From assembly GCF_001280845.1 (NCBI RefSeq), contig NZ_LGHP01000001.1, forward strand, positions 2,194,435 to 2,258,434: a DNA stretch of 64,000 nucleotides. The letters are read 5' to 3'. This document shows, piece by piece, positions 1-8,382 of the stretch. Numbering within the stretch: the stretch's first letter is position 1; every line of letters starts with the position of its first letter. A model generated the notes under the pieces. The model made no database searches and had not been told where the DNA came from. It was given only the letters and a program-made list of their open reading frames with translations. The stretch comes from Bacillus sp. FJAT-28004. Its GTDB lineage: Bacteria > Bacillota > Bacilli > Paenibacillales > Paenibacillaceae. Position numbers and translations under genes: made by a program.

Positions 1-184
1 TGAATCCGTACCGGTAATCGGACCATATCTCGCTTCATTCCTTTACGGCGGTGATATCGTAGGCGCGCAAACTCTAACTCGCTTCTTTGCGATCCATGTA
101 TTCTTCTTACCTGGCGCTTTGATCGCAATGTTGGCTGCGCACTTTATCATGATTCGGAAACAAGGTATTTCGGGACCACTTTAA
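1..184 (+). CDS. qcrB: Menaquinol:cytochrome c reductase cytochrome b subunit, C-terminal end (partial)
   Basis: This is the last 60 codons of a reading frame that enters from the left edge, with the first full codon at base 2 and a TAA stop at 182-184. The protein end reads as a loop (PVIGPYLASFLYGGD) followed by a membrane helix containing FFAIHVFFLPGALIAMLAAH, which matches cytochrome b of bc/b6f complexes; the histidine in FAIHVFFLPG is in the place of a haem b ligand. It is followed after 18 bases by qcrC, the usual order in Bacillota. The start and most haem ligands lie outside the window, so only the identity of the tail can be judged. Confidence 0.9.
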   Translation, partial: ESVPVIGPYLASFLYGGDIVGAQTLTRFFAIHVFFLPGALIAMLAAHFIMIRKQGISGPL

Positions 185-202
185 GCGAAGGGAGGCATAC
201 TT

Positions 203-1072
203 ATGGCGCATGGTCATAATTCGAACGAGAAGGTTGTCTATGTTGGCGACTCGCGTGTTAAGAAAAACAACCATCCGAACATTCCGCCAGACTACACGTC
301 TTTCCCAGGTAAATCGGAAGCGTTTATTCCAAACTTCCTGCTTAAGGAATGGATGGTCGGCTGTGTCGTATTGGTTGGTTTTCTAGTATGGGTCATTGCT
401 GAGCCAGCACCACTAGGCTATCCAGCAGATCCTACGAATGCGGCATTCATACCGATGCCGGATTGGTACTTTTTATTCTTGTATCAATTTTTGAAATACC
501 CATATGTTTCGCAAGATTACATCTTGCTCGGAACAGTTGGTATTCCTGCAATCATGTTTGGTGCGTTGTTACTTGCACCATTCCTCGACACTGGCAAGGA
601 GCGTCGCTTCTACCGCCGTCCGATTGCATCCTCATTGATGGGACTAACACTTGTAGCTTGTGTTTATTTGACAGTTGTTTCATGGGATCACTACCAACAT
701 CAACTTGAAATCAATGGTCAAGTGCCTGAACATCATGAGCGTGAAGAGAAGGCGCGTGAGGCTGCATTAGCAGGCCAAGAGCGTCCGAACTACACGAAAC
801 CAGCGGTTGAAGCTTCACTTGTTGATGCGAATGATCCAGCAATGAAGATTGCTGAGCAAGCGAAATGTATTTCATGTCACGCTGCTGACCTAAAAGGCCA
901 AGGATCAGTTCCTAGTTTAGTTGGGGTTGGCGATGTTTTGTCTAAAGAGCAGCTTGTGGAAGTTGTTACGAACGGTCGTAACGGCATGCCACCATTCGCT
1001 GATACTTTGTCTGCCGAAGAAATTGATCAGCTGACTACTTGGCTGTCCAAACAAAAAGCGGCAACAGAATAA
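203..1072 (+). CDS. qcrC: Menaquinol:cytochrome c reductase subunit IV / cytochrome c fusion
   Basis: A 289-residue membrane subunit of the bc complex that passes electrons from menaquinol to cytochrome c. The N-terminal half resembles b6f subunit IV, with hydrophobic segments near residues 50-66, 107-128 and 143-160 and the typical MPDWYFLFLYQFLKYP stretch at about 85-100. The C-terminal half is a class I cytochrome c domain: CISCH at 222-226 binds haem c, and M262 in GMPPF is the likely axial Met ligand. This subunit IV-cytochrome c fusion is the known Bacillus arrangement. It starts at ATG with GGGAGG upstream, follows qcrB closely and ends 9 bases before a strong terminator, so it closes the qcr operon. 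Confidence 0.95.
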   Translation: MAHGHNSNEKVVYVGDSRVKKNNHPNIPPDYTSFPGKSEAFIPNFLLKEWMVGCVVLVGFLVWVIAEPAPLGYPADPTNAAFIPMPDWYFLFLYQFLKYPYVSQDYILLGTVGIPAIMFGALLLAPFLDTGKERRFYRRPIASSLMGLTLVACVYLTVVSWDHYQHQLEINGQVPEHHEREEKAREAALAGQERPNYTKPAVEASLVDANDPAMKIAEQAKCISCHAADLKGQGSVPSLVGVGDVLSKEQLVEVVTNGRNGMPPFADTLSAEEIDQLTTWLSKQKAATE

Positions 1073-1080
1073 ATCTTAAA

Positions 1081-1119
1081 AAGAAAAACCTGATCGTATT
1101 ACACGGTCAGGTTTTTCTT
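1081..1119 (+). terminator. Intrinsic terminator after qcrC
   Basis: The arm at 1081-1097 (AAGAAAAACCTGATCGT) pairs with 1103-1119 over 17 bases with one G-U pair and a 5-base loop; the 3' arm carries the T run. It lies 9 bases after the qcrC stop. Because the arm is A-rich on the left and T-rich on the right it could also work on the opposite strand. Confidence 0.9.
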
Positions 1120-1166
1120 CGAATATATGCCCTTTCTATGTTAAAGCGAAGGAGAAGTGATTCATC

Positions 1167-1796
1167 ATGCTCGCTATTTTTTGGAGCCGTGAATTTTTGC
1201 TAAGCCGACCATTTTTGTGGTTGTTGTTTATTGTTAATTTCTTTGGAACGGTTTATGGCTACATCTGGTACGAAGGACAATTAGCTGAAACCTTAAATAG
1301 CCATCCTTTGTGGCAAATTGTTTTTGTACCTGATTCTCCGACAGCAAGTTTGTTCTTCACTATTGCTCTTCTTTATTTTTTGTTTCCTCCAAAACGCTCT
1401 TACGGCCTCGTTATGATTGGACGTTACATTATAGAAGGGTTAGCTGTTGTGTGTTCAGTCAAATACGGCATTTGGGCTGTATCGATGATTTTAGCGGGAG
1501 CATGGCAGGGTTCTGAACTGAATTGGCAGCATTACATGCTTATGGCCTCCCACCTTGGAATGGCGTTTGAGGCTTTGCTTTTCTTCAGATTTATGAAAGC
1601 AGGGGCATTCTCGCTTATTATAGCAACTGGATGGCTTCTTCTAAATGATACGGTCGATTACACATTTGGAATTTTTCCGTATCTTGCAGATGAATTGCAG
1701 GATGATTTAACAGCAGTTCGCATGTTTACATATGGTTTGTCGATCTTCAGCTTATGTGCGGGTTTACTCGTTTTGCGTTTTAGAAAGAAGGTATAA
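1167..1796 (+). CDS. ypjA: YpjA family (DUF1405) integral membrane protein
   Basis: A 209-residue protein that is almost entirely hydrophobic, with about six predicted membrane segments (near residues 16-32, 55-70, 85-108, 120-140, 148-165, 185-203). Sequence style and position between qcrC and ypjB match B. subtilis YpjA/DUF1405, a family of unknown function. ATG at 1167 has a GAAGGAGAAG ribosome site 6-7 bases upstream. Its TAA stop (1794-1796) is two bases before a 17-bp hairpin that covers the start of the next gene, which suggests translational coupling to ypjB. Confidence 0.85.
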   Translation: MLAIFWSREFLLSRPFLWLLFIVNFFGTVYGYIWYEGQLAETLNSHPLWQIVFVPDSPTASLFFTIALLYFLFPPKRSYGLVMIGRYIIEGLAVVCSVKYGIWAVSMILAGAWQGSELNWQHYMLMASHLGMAFEALLFFRFMKAGAFSLIIATGWLLLNDTVDYTFGIFPYLADELQDDLTAVRMFTYGLSIFSLCAGLLVLRFRKKV

Positions 1797-1798
1797 CG

Positions 1799-1840
1799 AT
1801 GGACATCCCCTCATAAAGTGTACTATGGGGGGATGTCCAT
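1799..1840 (+). promoter_or_regulatory. 17-bp hairpin covering the ypjB ribosome binding site and start codon
   Basis: Bases 1799-1815 (ATGGACATCCCCTCATA) pair with 1824-1840 over 17 positions, 16 Watson-Crick and one G-U, with an 8-base loop. The 3' arm contains the G-run that serves as Shine-Dalgarno (1827-1832) and ends within the ATG of ypjB (1839-1841). There is no T run, so it is not a terminator. In the mRNA this would block initiation unless a ribosome finishing ypjA opens it. Confidence 0.75.
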
Positions 1841-2708
1841 GAAGGTACGATTTATAATTCCATTCGTCTTATGTATCGTCATGACGATAGGTTATGTTAA
1901 TTTAGTTTGGGGTAGCGGAGCAGCGCTTCAAGCATATGCAACGATGTTGACGCCAGATCCGGGCAAACAAGTTCAACGTCTGGATGATATTGCAAGTTCG
2001 TTATATGAAGCAGCTTATACAAATAATCGACAAGCGGCTTATCAATATGTCCAGCAGCTTCAGCAAATGGTTGATGGAGGACTTAAATACTCATCAGGAA
2101 ATGCTGATGGTTGGGTGGCGGTTGAAAAAGATGCTAGCGCGATTGAGAAAACGCTCGTAAAAGGCTCAATAGGGACAAGCTGGTTTCTAGAAGCAGCGCG
2201 GCTTAAGCTAGCAGCTGATGCACTTGCGAGGCCTGAAAACGCGTTGTGGCTGCAATATGAAAAAATTATGCTGGACGATATTTCTCGGGTAGAAAAAGCT
2301 TGGAAGCGACAAACTGATGATGGAGCGATAGCAGCACGTGCTGTAATGATAAGTTTGGAACAACATGCGAATCGCATTAAACCTGCTGTGAGTATGCTGT
2401 ATGGAAGCAAACATGAAGCAGAGCTGACTGAACGGATTCAATATACAAATCGACTGCTGGAAGCATCTCGAAATGATAAAAATAATAATGCTCAGATTAA
2501 TCGATCTTTGCTTGAGTTAAAGGAAACGCTCGTTCGATTGTTTAATCAGAACCAATTGGAAGCAGATGTTCCCGTTGTCGCTGCAGTGCCAATCTCGAAT
2601 CCACTGCGCTGGACACTATTTTTAGGTGCTTTTATTTCAGCCATCCTTACCTATACAGGGTGGAGAAAATACAAAACAAATCCTTTTGGAGTCAAGCCTT
2701 TAACCTAA
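1839..2708 (+). CDS. ypjB: Sporulation protein YpjB family
   Basis: A 289-residue exported or membrane-anchored protein of the YpjB family, linked to sporulation in Bacillus; molecular function not known. It begins with a signal/anchor segment (MKVRFIIPFVLCIVMTIGYVNL), has a long helical middle part, and ends with a second hydrophobic segment near residues 257-275 (WTLFLGAFISAILTYTGW) and a short basic tail, so it probably sits in the membrane with most of the chain outside. ATG 1839 is preferred over in-frame GTG 1818 and ATG 1833 because the G-run at 1827-1832 is correctly spaced only for 1839 and the signal peptide begins there. Confidence 0.8.
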   Translation: MKVRFIIPFVLCIVMTIGYVNLVWGSGAALQAYATMLTPDPGKQVQRLDDIASSLYEAAYTNNRQAAYQYVQQLQQMVDGGLKYSSGNADGWVAVEKDASAIEKTLVKGSIGTSWFLEAARLKLAADALARPENALWLQYEKIMLDDISRVEKAWKRQTDDGAIAARAVMISLEQHANRIKPAVSMLYGSKHEAELTERIQYTNRLLEASRNDKNNNAQINRSLLELKETLVRLFNQNQLEADVPVVAAVPISNPLRWTLFLGAFISAILTYTGWRKYKTNPFGVKPLT

Positions 2709-2731
2709 ATGGCCGATTTCTCAAAAGCTCG

Positions 2732-2806
2732 AAAGTCGATATTGCGTACATTCGATTTTAGCGGCAAATTCGTTGCTGCTGAACGACGCAATAGACGACT
2801 TTTTTG
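2732..2806 (+). terminator. Large two-stem terminator after ypjB
   Basis: AAAGTCG-A-TATTGCGT (2732-2747) pairs with ACGCAATA-GA-CGACTTT (2786-2802) around a small bulge, and the arm runs into a T tract (2800-2805). Its loop holds a second hairpin, GCGGCAA / TTGCTGC at about 2761-2779. The placement just after ypjB supports termination; the elaborate shape could also mark a dispersed palindromic repeat. Confidence 0.7.
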
Positions 2807-2900
2807 CTATTCAGAGAAAGCTATTTAAAAACATTGATTTTGTTTAGGTCTTTAAGTTAACATATGAATGTATAGCTATCGACAGAAAGGAAAAGTACAG

Positions 2901-3236
2901 ATGTCGGAAAAAACGTTGTCAGATATTCAGCGAGAAGTTGATGATTATATTTCTCAATTTAAAGAAGGTTACTTCAGTCCACTTGCATTGATGGCAAGAA
3001 TGTCTGAAGAAGTGGGCGAGCTTGCTCGCGAGGTGAACCATTTTTATGGAGAAAAACCAAAAAAAGCCGATGAAGCGGATAATTCCGTTGAAATGGAGCT
3101 TGGAGATATTTTATTTATTCTTTCGTGCTTCGCTAATTCACTCAATATAGATTTAACCGAAGCGCATAATAAAGTCATGCATAAGTTTGCTACTCGCGAT
3201 GCGAATCGGTGGACGAAGAAAATAACCGAACAGTAA
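2901..3236 (+). CDS. ypjD: MazG-like nucleotide pyrophosphohydrolase YpjD
   Basis: A 111-residue all-alpha NTP pyrophosphatase of the MazG/dUTPase-like superfamily, expected to hydrolyse nucleoside triphosphates to monophosphate and pyrophosphate with Mg2+. The metal site motif is visible as EEVGELAREV (about 36-45) and ELGDILFIL (about 68-76), i.e. the EExxE...ExxD pattern. ATG 2901 has AAAGGAAAAG upstream; an in-frame ATG at 2868 lacks a site. It lies in the place of B. subtilis ypjD upstream of dapB. The natural substrate is not evident from sequence. Confidence 0.88.
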   Translation: MSEKTLSDIQREVDDYISQFKEGYFSPLALMARMSEEVGELAREVNHFYGEKPKKADEADNSVEMELGDILFILSCFANSLNIDLTEAHNKVMHKFATRDANRWTKKITEQ

Positions 3237-3290
3237 ACAAGCTCCATACATATGCTGTACCATCAACCTGTGTACAAGGAGGATGGGCGG

Positions 3291-3836
3291 ATGGATGGAG
3301 AGAGCTGCATGAAAAAAGCCTATGAATTCATCTTTAATAGTGATTTCGAGCAAGCGATATATTGGTTTGAGAAAGCCATTGAGGTTGAACCGGAGAATGC
3401 ATTCTATTATCATACATGCGCCGTATCATGCGCTCGAAGCGGAAAATGGTCAAAAGCCAAACAGCATGCAGAAACAGCAGTTAGGCTTGAGCCTGAGCTT
3501 GCAGAGTATAAATATCATCTGCAAACCGTTGAAGCAGGAATTTTGCAAGCGGAAGCCAATTTTCTGCTGACAAAAGTGCCGCCAGAGTTGCTTGAAGCTG
3601 CACCATTGCTGGAGAGGGCAGCATTGCTTGATCCATTAAACTTCGATGCATTTTATACGCTCGGCGTTTTGTATGCTTCTCTTAATCAATACGATAACGC
3701 GGTAATTAACGCAAGGGAAGCCATGCGGCTTGATCCCAGCCATTCGGCAGCGAGAAGGTTATTTGCTGACGTTAATCGTAAGAGGCGAATGCTGCGATTT
3801 CAAATGGATGCATCAAAAAGAAAAAGGAACAGGTGA
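3291..3836 (+). CDS. Tetratricopeptide repeat protein
   Basis: A 181-residue cytoplasmic protein built of TPR helical pairs. Repeat-like units with the W/L-G-Y-A-P spacing are visible around residues 7-40 (YEFIFNSDFEQAIYWFEKAIEVEP), 41-74 and 130-165 (NFDAFYTLGVLYASLNQYDNAVINAREAMRLDP). It probably mediates protein contacts; no enzymatic motif is present. ATG 3291 is chosen because AAGGAGG lies 7-8 bases upstream, whereas in-frame ATG 3252 is upstream of that site. The C-terminus is very basic (KRKRNR). It ends one base before dapB and is thus in the same transcript; I do not recognise a named orthologue. Confidence 0.75.
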   Translation: MDGESCMKKAYEFIFNSDFEQAIYWFEKAIEVEPENAFYYHTCAVSCARSGKWSKAKQHAETAVRLEPELAEYKYHLQTVEAGILQAEANFLLTKVPPELLEAAPLLERAALLDPLNFDAFYTLGVLYASLNQYDNAVINAREAMRLDPSHSAARRLFADVNRKRRMLRFQMDASKRKRNR

Positions 3837-3837
3837 T

Positions 3838-4647
3838 ATGATGTCGACACAAAAAATACGCGTGGCAGTAGCTGGTGCAAGCGGGAGAATGGGCCGTGAA
3901 GTTGTAAAAATGGTGCTGGAGGACGAGTCGCTTCAATTGGTGGCGGCCGTCGCTCCATCTGCAGGTCCAGTTGACGCAGGTTTGTTTGCTGGAAAAGCCG
4001 ATACTGGAGTCGTAGTTAGCGCAACACTTGAGGAAGCACTTCAAAAAGCGCAAGCAGATGTTCTAGTTGATTTTACAGTGCCACAGATGGCATATGGCCA
4101 TACCAAAACGGCAATTGAATCGGGAGTTCGTCCTATTATCGGGACAACTGGTTTTACTCCTGAACAAATCGTGGAGTTGGACGAGCTTTGTCAAGAAAAA
4201 GGAATTGGCGGCCTAATCGCACCTAACTTCTCTATCGGTGCTATTTTGATGATGAAGTTTGCTGCTGAAGCTTCTAAGTATTTACCGCATGTTGAAATCA
4301 TTGAGTATCATGGTGATCAAAAGTTGGATGCTCCATCCGGTACTTCAATAAAAACTGCAGAATTGATTTCACAGGTACGTAAAGAATTTCGTCAAGGGAA
4401 CCCGCAAGAGGAAGAAGTCATTGAGGGTGCGCGCGGCGGATATTATAACGGCTTCCGTATACATAGTGTAAGACTTCCTGGCGTATTTGCTCAGCAGGAG
4501 GTTGTGTTTGGCGGCTATGGGCAAACGCTCAAAATCCGACATGATTCTTATGATCGTGCAGGCTATATGCCTGGTGTAAACGTAGCAGTGAAGAAGGTAA
4601 TGACGTATAGCGGTTTAATTTACGGATTTGAACATATTATGGATTAG
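3838..4647 (+). CDS. dapB: 4-hydroxy-tetrahydrodipicolinate reductase
   Basis: A 269-residue NAD(P)H enzyme of the lysine/diaminopimelate pathway, reducing hydroxy-tetrahydrodipicolinate to tetrahydrodipicolinate. The Rossmann motif GASGRMGR is at residues 13-20, and the substrate loop KLDAPSGTS is near residue 160; the usual HH pair before it reads EYH here, as in a number of Gram-positive members. ATG 3838 (followed by a second ATG) has AGGTGAT directly upstream and starts one base after the TPR gene. Product feeds both peptidoglycan and, in spore formers, dipicolinate. Confidence 0.95.
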   Translation: MMSTQKIRVAVAGASGRMGREVVKMVLEDESLQLVAAVAPSAGPVDAGLFAGKADTGVVVSATLEEALQKAQADVLVDFTVPQMAYGHTKTAIESGVRPIIGTTGFTPEQIVELDELCQEKGIGGLIAPNFSIGAILMMKFAAEASKYLPHVEIIEYHGDQKLDAPSGTSIKTAELISQVRKEFRQGNPQEEEVIEGARGGYYNGFRIHSVRLPGVFAQQEVVFGGYGQTLKIRHDSYDRAGYMPGVNVAVKKVMTYSGLIYGFEHIMD

Positions 4648-4676
4648 ATTAATGGGCAGCAGGAGAGGGGAACGGC

Positions 4677-5096
4677 ATGTTGAACATTGCATTCATTGCG
4701 CATGATCGGAAGAAAGAGGAAATCGTTAATTTTGTTATCGCGTACGAGAAAGTATTTGTAGGGCATCAGTTATTTTCAACTGGCACGACGGGTACTCGTA
4801 TTATGGAACAAACAAACTTATCCATTCATCGGTTTATGTCAGGACCCCTTGGCGGCGATCAACAAATCGGCGCGATGGTAGCACAAAACGAAATGGATTT
4901 GATTATCTTTTTGCGTGATCCATTAATGGCACAGCCGCATGAGCCGGATATTATTGCTTTGCTTCGTTTATGTGATGTACAAGGCATACCAGTTGCGACA
5001 AATGTAGCGACTGCTGAGCTGCTGGTAAAAGCACTTGAGCGCGGTGATTTCGCTTGGCGCGAGCTCGTCCATAAATATAAACCAGGTATTGAATAA
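4677..5096 (+). CDS. mgsA: Methylglyoxal synthase
   Basis: A 139-residue enzyme converting dihydroxyacetone phosphate to methylglyoxal and phosphate, a bypass of lower glycolysis. The MGS fold motifs are complete: AHDRKK (about 9-14), STGTTG phosphate loop (about 38-43), [12 protein letters not shown] with the catalytic Asp (about 58-69), FLRDP and NVATAELL. Length is typical. The site AGGAGAGGGG lies upstream of ATG 4677. Its stop overlaps the bshB1 start (TAATG), so the two are translationally coupled; bacillithiol made by the next genes helps detoxify methylglyoxal, which gives the pairing a functional logic. Confidence 0.96.
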   Translation: MLNIAFIAHDRKKEEIVNFVIAYEKVFVGHQLFSTGTTGTRIMEQTNLSIHRFMSGPLGGDQQIGAMVAQNEMDLIIFLRDPLMAQPHEPDIIALLRLCDVQGIPVATNVATAELLVKALERGDFAWRELVHKYKPGIE

Positions 5097-5791
5097 TGAC
5101 GGCAGAGCTGGATATACTCGTTTTTGGCGCACATGCGGATGATGCTGAAATTGGAATGGGCGGTACGATCGCAAAACATGTACATGCTGGTTATAAAGTT
5201 GGCGTATGTGATTTGACGATGGCTGAGATGTCCTCCAATGGTACAGTCGAGCTGAGAAAACAAGAAGCAGATGAAGCATCAAAAGTGCTGGGACTGCATG
5301 ATCGTACTAATTTGGGTCTGCCTGATCGGGGTTTGGAGCCTACACGCGATCAAATCGAACGTATCGTGGCAGAAATTCGCTATTTTAAGCCTAGAATTGT
5401 ATTTGCACCCTATTGGGTAGACCGTCATCCTGATCATGTGGCTTGCAGCAGATTAATTGAAGAAGCTGTGTTCAACGCCAAGCTGCGCCGCTATATGCCG
5501 GAGTTGCCTGCCGCTTCAGTATCACAGCTTATTTATTACTATATAAATGATGTAGATCAAGTATCGTTAACCGTTGATATTACTGATTTTCAAGCGACAA
5601 AACGAAATGCGCTTTTAGCTTATCGTTCACAATTCGATGCGGCAACTGGTTCCGACCGAGTAGCTACGCCGCTCACGAATCATTACATTGAACGAGTAGA
5701 AGCACGCGATTCGTTACTTGGACAAGCAAGAGGCTGGGCATATGCAGAGGGCTTCGCAATTAAGCGCCCTCACGCCATACAATATTTTTGA
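5096..5791 (+). CDS. bshB1: Bacillithiol biosynthesis deacetylase BshB1
   Basis: A 231-residue zinc LmbE-type deacetylase that removes acetate from GlcNAc-malate, the second step of bacillithiol synthesis. The zinc motif AHADDAEIGMGG (about 12-23) gives His/Asp ligands, and DRHPDHVACSRLI (about 105-117) supplies the third His and acid residues. Length fits BshB1. It overlaps mgsA by one base (TAATG) and is followed by bshA, the first enzyme of the same pathway, as in B. subtilis ypjG-ypjH. Confidence 0.95.
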   Translation: MTAELDILVFGAHADDAEIGMGGTIAKHVHAGYKVGVCDLTMAEMSSNGTVELRKQEADEASKVLGLHDRTNLGLPDRGLEPTRDQIERIVAEIRYFKPRIVFAPYWVDRHPDHVACSRLIEEAVFNAKLRRYMPELPAASVSQLIYYYINDVDQVSLTVDITDFQATKRNALLAYRSQFDAATGSDRVATPLTNHYIERVEARDSLLGQARGWAYAEGFAIKRPHAIQYF

Positions 5792-5817
5792 CAATTCGTA
5801 CAGCTCTTGTGTAATAC
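5788..5817 (+). promoter_or_regulatory. SigA-type promoter for bshA
   Basis: TTGACA at 5788-5793 (overlapping the bshB1 stop codon) is followed after 18 bases by TAATAC at 5812-5817. The bshA start is about 39 bases further, behind AGGAGGTG. This gives bshA its own promoter in addition to read-through from mgsA-bshB1. Confidence 0.65.
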
Positions 5818-5855
5818 AATAGTTATACGTAACGAACACAGGAGGTGCGACAACA

Positions 5856-7022
5856 GTGGCGAGAAAATTAAAGATTGGTATAACCTGTTATCCTACCTTG
5901 GGCGGATCGGGCGTAGTTGCAACCGAACTAGGTAAATTGCTAGCGGAACGTGGTCATGAAATTCATTTTATTACGCACAGTATTCCTTTTCGATTAGGTC
6001 ACTTTAATAAAAATATTTTTTACCATGAGGTAGAAGTAAACGACTATTATGTGTTTCGTTACCCGCCTTATGATTTAGCTTTAGCGAGCAAGATGGCTCA
6101 GGTAGCCAAAATGCAGCAGCTTGACTTGCTACATGTCCATTATGCAGTGCCACATGCGGTCTGCGCCTATTTGGCGAAGCAAATGAATGGCGATGGCCTC
6201 AAGACGGTTACAACGCTTCATGGTACTGACATTACGGTGCTGGCACAGGATGAATCGTTGAAAAACTTAATTCGTCTTGCAATCCATCAAAGCGATGCCG
6301 TAACTGCAGTTTCAAAGGATCTGATTCAAGAGACCAGACAACTGCTTGATATAACGACACCAATCGATTTAACCTATAACTTTGTTGATAAACGTGTCTA
6401 TTATCCGCGTGATGCTGTTTCCTTGCGGGCAGATTATGCGGCTCCTAATGAAAAGATTCTGATGCATATTTCTAATTTCCGTCCGGTCAAGCGTGTTGGG
6501 GATGTAGTTGAAATATTTGCCCGTGTATCCGAAAAGATACCGTCCAAACTTCTCTTGGTCGGAGAAGGACCAGAACTCTCAAAAATCCAGTGTCGCATTC
6601 GTCAGCTTGGCCTCGAAGACCGAGTACATTTTCTAGGCAAACAAGAGGATGTTGCACAAGTCATTTCAATGGCAGACGTCCTTCTGCTTCCTTCAGAGAA
6701 AGAAAGCTTCGGACTCGTTGCCCTTGAGGCAATGGCCTGCGGCGTTCCGACTATCGGTTCTAATGCCGGTGGTATTCCTGAACTTGTTACTCACGGAGAA
6801 ACCGGATTCCTGTCTGCTATTGGCGATGTGGATGATATGGCAAAAAATACGGAAAGACTGCTTACGGATGAGAAGCTTCATGATCAGTTCAAGCAGGCTT
6901 GCATCTTTAGAGCGAGAAACGAGTTTTGTAATGATGTAATTACAACACAATATGAGCAAATCTATTATCGGGTACTCGGCATTGAAGCGGATTTGCCTAT
7001 CGCTGTATGCAGCGATAGCTAA
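5856..7022 (+). CDS. bshA: N-acetyl-alpha-D-glucosaminyl L-malate synthase BshA
   Basis: A 388-residue GT4 glycosyltransferase that joins UDP-GlcNAc to L-malate, first step of bacillithiol synthesis. Visible family motifs are [16 protein letters not shown] (about 9-24), [34 protein letters not shown], and the nucleotide-binding [16 protein letters not shown] (about 279-294) with the conserved Ex7E. The start is GTG 5856 with AGGAGGTG 9 bases upstream; no better ATG exists. A cytoplasmic enzyme of typical length. Confidence 0.96.
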   Translation: MARKLKIGITCYPTLGGSGVVATELGKLLAERGHEIHFITHSIPFRLGHFNKNIFYHEVEVNDYYVFRYPPYDLALASKMAQVAKMQQLDLLHVHYAVPHAVCAYLAKQMNGDGLKTVTTLHGTDITVLAQDESLKNLIRLAIHQSDAVTAVSKDLIQETRQLLDITTPIDLTYNFVDKRVYYPRDAVSLRADYAAPNEKILMHISNFRPVKRVGDVVEIFARVSEKIPSKLLLVGEGPELSKIQCRIRQLGLEDRVHFLGKQEDVAQVISMADVLLLPSEKESFGLVALEAMACGVPTIGSNAGGIPELVTHGETGFLSAIGDVDDMAKNTERLLTDEKLHDQFKQACIFRARNEFCNDVITTQYEQIYYRVLGIEADLPIAVCSDS

Positions 7023-7052
7023 TAAAGTCCGCAGCAAAGAGAGGTGTATGAC

Positions 7053-8330
7053 ATGCGGCTTTCATTATCAGCACCGATCATAGCTGCATTGCCCATCGTT
7101 GAACGGCTTCGAGAGCATCATTTCGAAGCCGTTTTTGTGGGGGGCGCAGTTCGTGATACTTTTTTAGGCATATCGATAAAGGATGTGGATATCGCCACGT
7201 CTGCTCTTCCGGAGCAGGTGCTGGGGCTCTTTGAGCGATGCATCCCAACGGGTTTGCAGCATGGAACAATAACCGTCATACATGACGACATTACATATGA
7301 AGTGACGACTTTTAGGCAAGAATCTGCTTATGAGGATCATCGCAAGCCTGAAAGTGTACTTTATATTACAGAGCTTGACGGTGATTTGCTGCGTCGTGAT
7401 TTTACAATGAATGCGATGGCACTTTATAGCGATGGTACGCTTTACGATCCATATGGAGGTATTCAAGATTTGCAGTCGAATCTGCTCCGTTCAGTAGGCG
7501 ATCCGAACGCGCGTTTTCAAGAGGATGCGCTTCGCATGTTAAGAGCGGTCAGGTTCATTGGCGTTTACCAGCTTACTCCGTCACTGCGAACATGGAAAGC
7601 GATTATTCGTTATCGCGAGTTGATGAAGTATATTGCGATGGAGCGTGTACAGGTCGAGCTTGATAAAATGCTAACAGGAGCTGAGCCTCAAAGGGCACTG
7701 CATTTTGTCGTTGCAAGCGGCCTTTTGTTTCATCTGAAGGAGTCTTTTATCGAAGAAACATTGAAATCGCTAAAAGAGATGGGACAATTAGGTGAGGCGA
7801 AAAGGCTTTATTCTCGTTTGCATGAGCTGACAGCTGTCGATTGTCGCTGGGGAGCACTGGCTATAGGTTTGGATTTATCAGTTGAGGCGACGCAGCAGGC
7901 GTTGCAAGTGCTGAAATTTTCAAATACGCGAAGTAAGACCATTACTAATTTCGTATCGATACATAAGGAAATGTTAGTTATCTCGAATCATACTAATGAA
8001 CGTGAGCTTCACGCGGGCTGGTTGAACATTGTTTTTCGTTACGGTAAAGGTGCTTGCAGCGAATGGATTCAAATTATACGAACGCTCGAAGGCATGAAGC
8101 AAGGCTTCGCTGCTGACTTTCTAAGACGTTTGGAGAGCTGGCGTGATTTAATGACCATTTCATCACTCAAGCAGCTTAAAGTGACGGGCAAGGATCTATC
8201 AAACCATTTGCAAAAAGATGCAGGGCCTTGGGTTAGTGAAACTTTGAGCAGACTACTACTATTAGTAGCCATTGGAGAGGTTAAGAATGATCGAAGCGTT
8301 TTGCTTGAACAAGCGTCGCTTGGACGATAA
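7053..8330 (+). CDS. cca: CCA tRNA nucleotidyltransferase
   Basis: A 425-residue class II polymerase that adds or repairs the 3' CCA end of tRNAs. The head has GGAVRD (about 30-35) and DVDIAT (about 43-48) carrying the catalytic carboxylates; RRDFTMNA, YDPYGG and EDALRMLRAVRF follow in the expected order, then a helical body and tail. ATG 7053 has GAGAGG nearby; an in-frame GTG at 7044 sits inside that site and is less likely. Gene position between bshA and birA matches B. subtilis. Confidence 0.95.
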   Translation: MRLSLSAPIIAALPIVERLREHHFEAVFVGGAVRDTFLGISIKDVDIATSALPEQVLGLFERCIPTGLQHGTITVIHDDITYEVTTFRQESAYEDHRKPESVLYITELDGDLLRRDFTMNAMALYSDGTLYDPYGGIQDLQSNLLRSVGDPNARFQEDALRMLRAVRFIGVYQLTPSLRTWKAIIRYRELMKYIAMERVQVELDKMLTGAEPQRALHFVVASGLLFHLKESFIEETLKSLKEMGQLGEAKRLYSRLHELTAVDCRWGALAIGLDLSVEATQQALQVLKFSNTRSKTITNFVSIHKEMLVISNHTNERELHAGWLNIVFRYGKGACSEWIQIIRTLEGMKQGFAADFLRRLESWRDLMTISSLKQLKVTGKDLSNHLQKDAGPWVSETLSRLLLLVAIGEVKNDRSVLLEQASLGR

Positions 8331-8382
8331 ATAGTAACTTACGCAGCAGAATGCTTTGCAATATTTTAGGAGGAAAGTGCAA

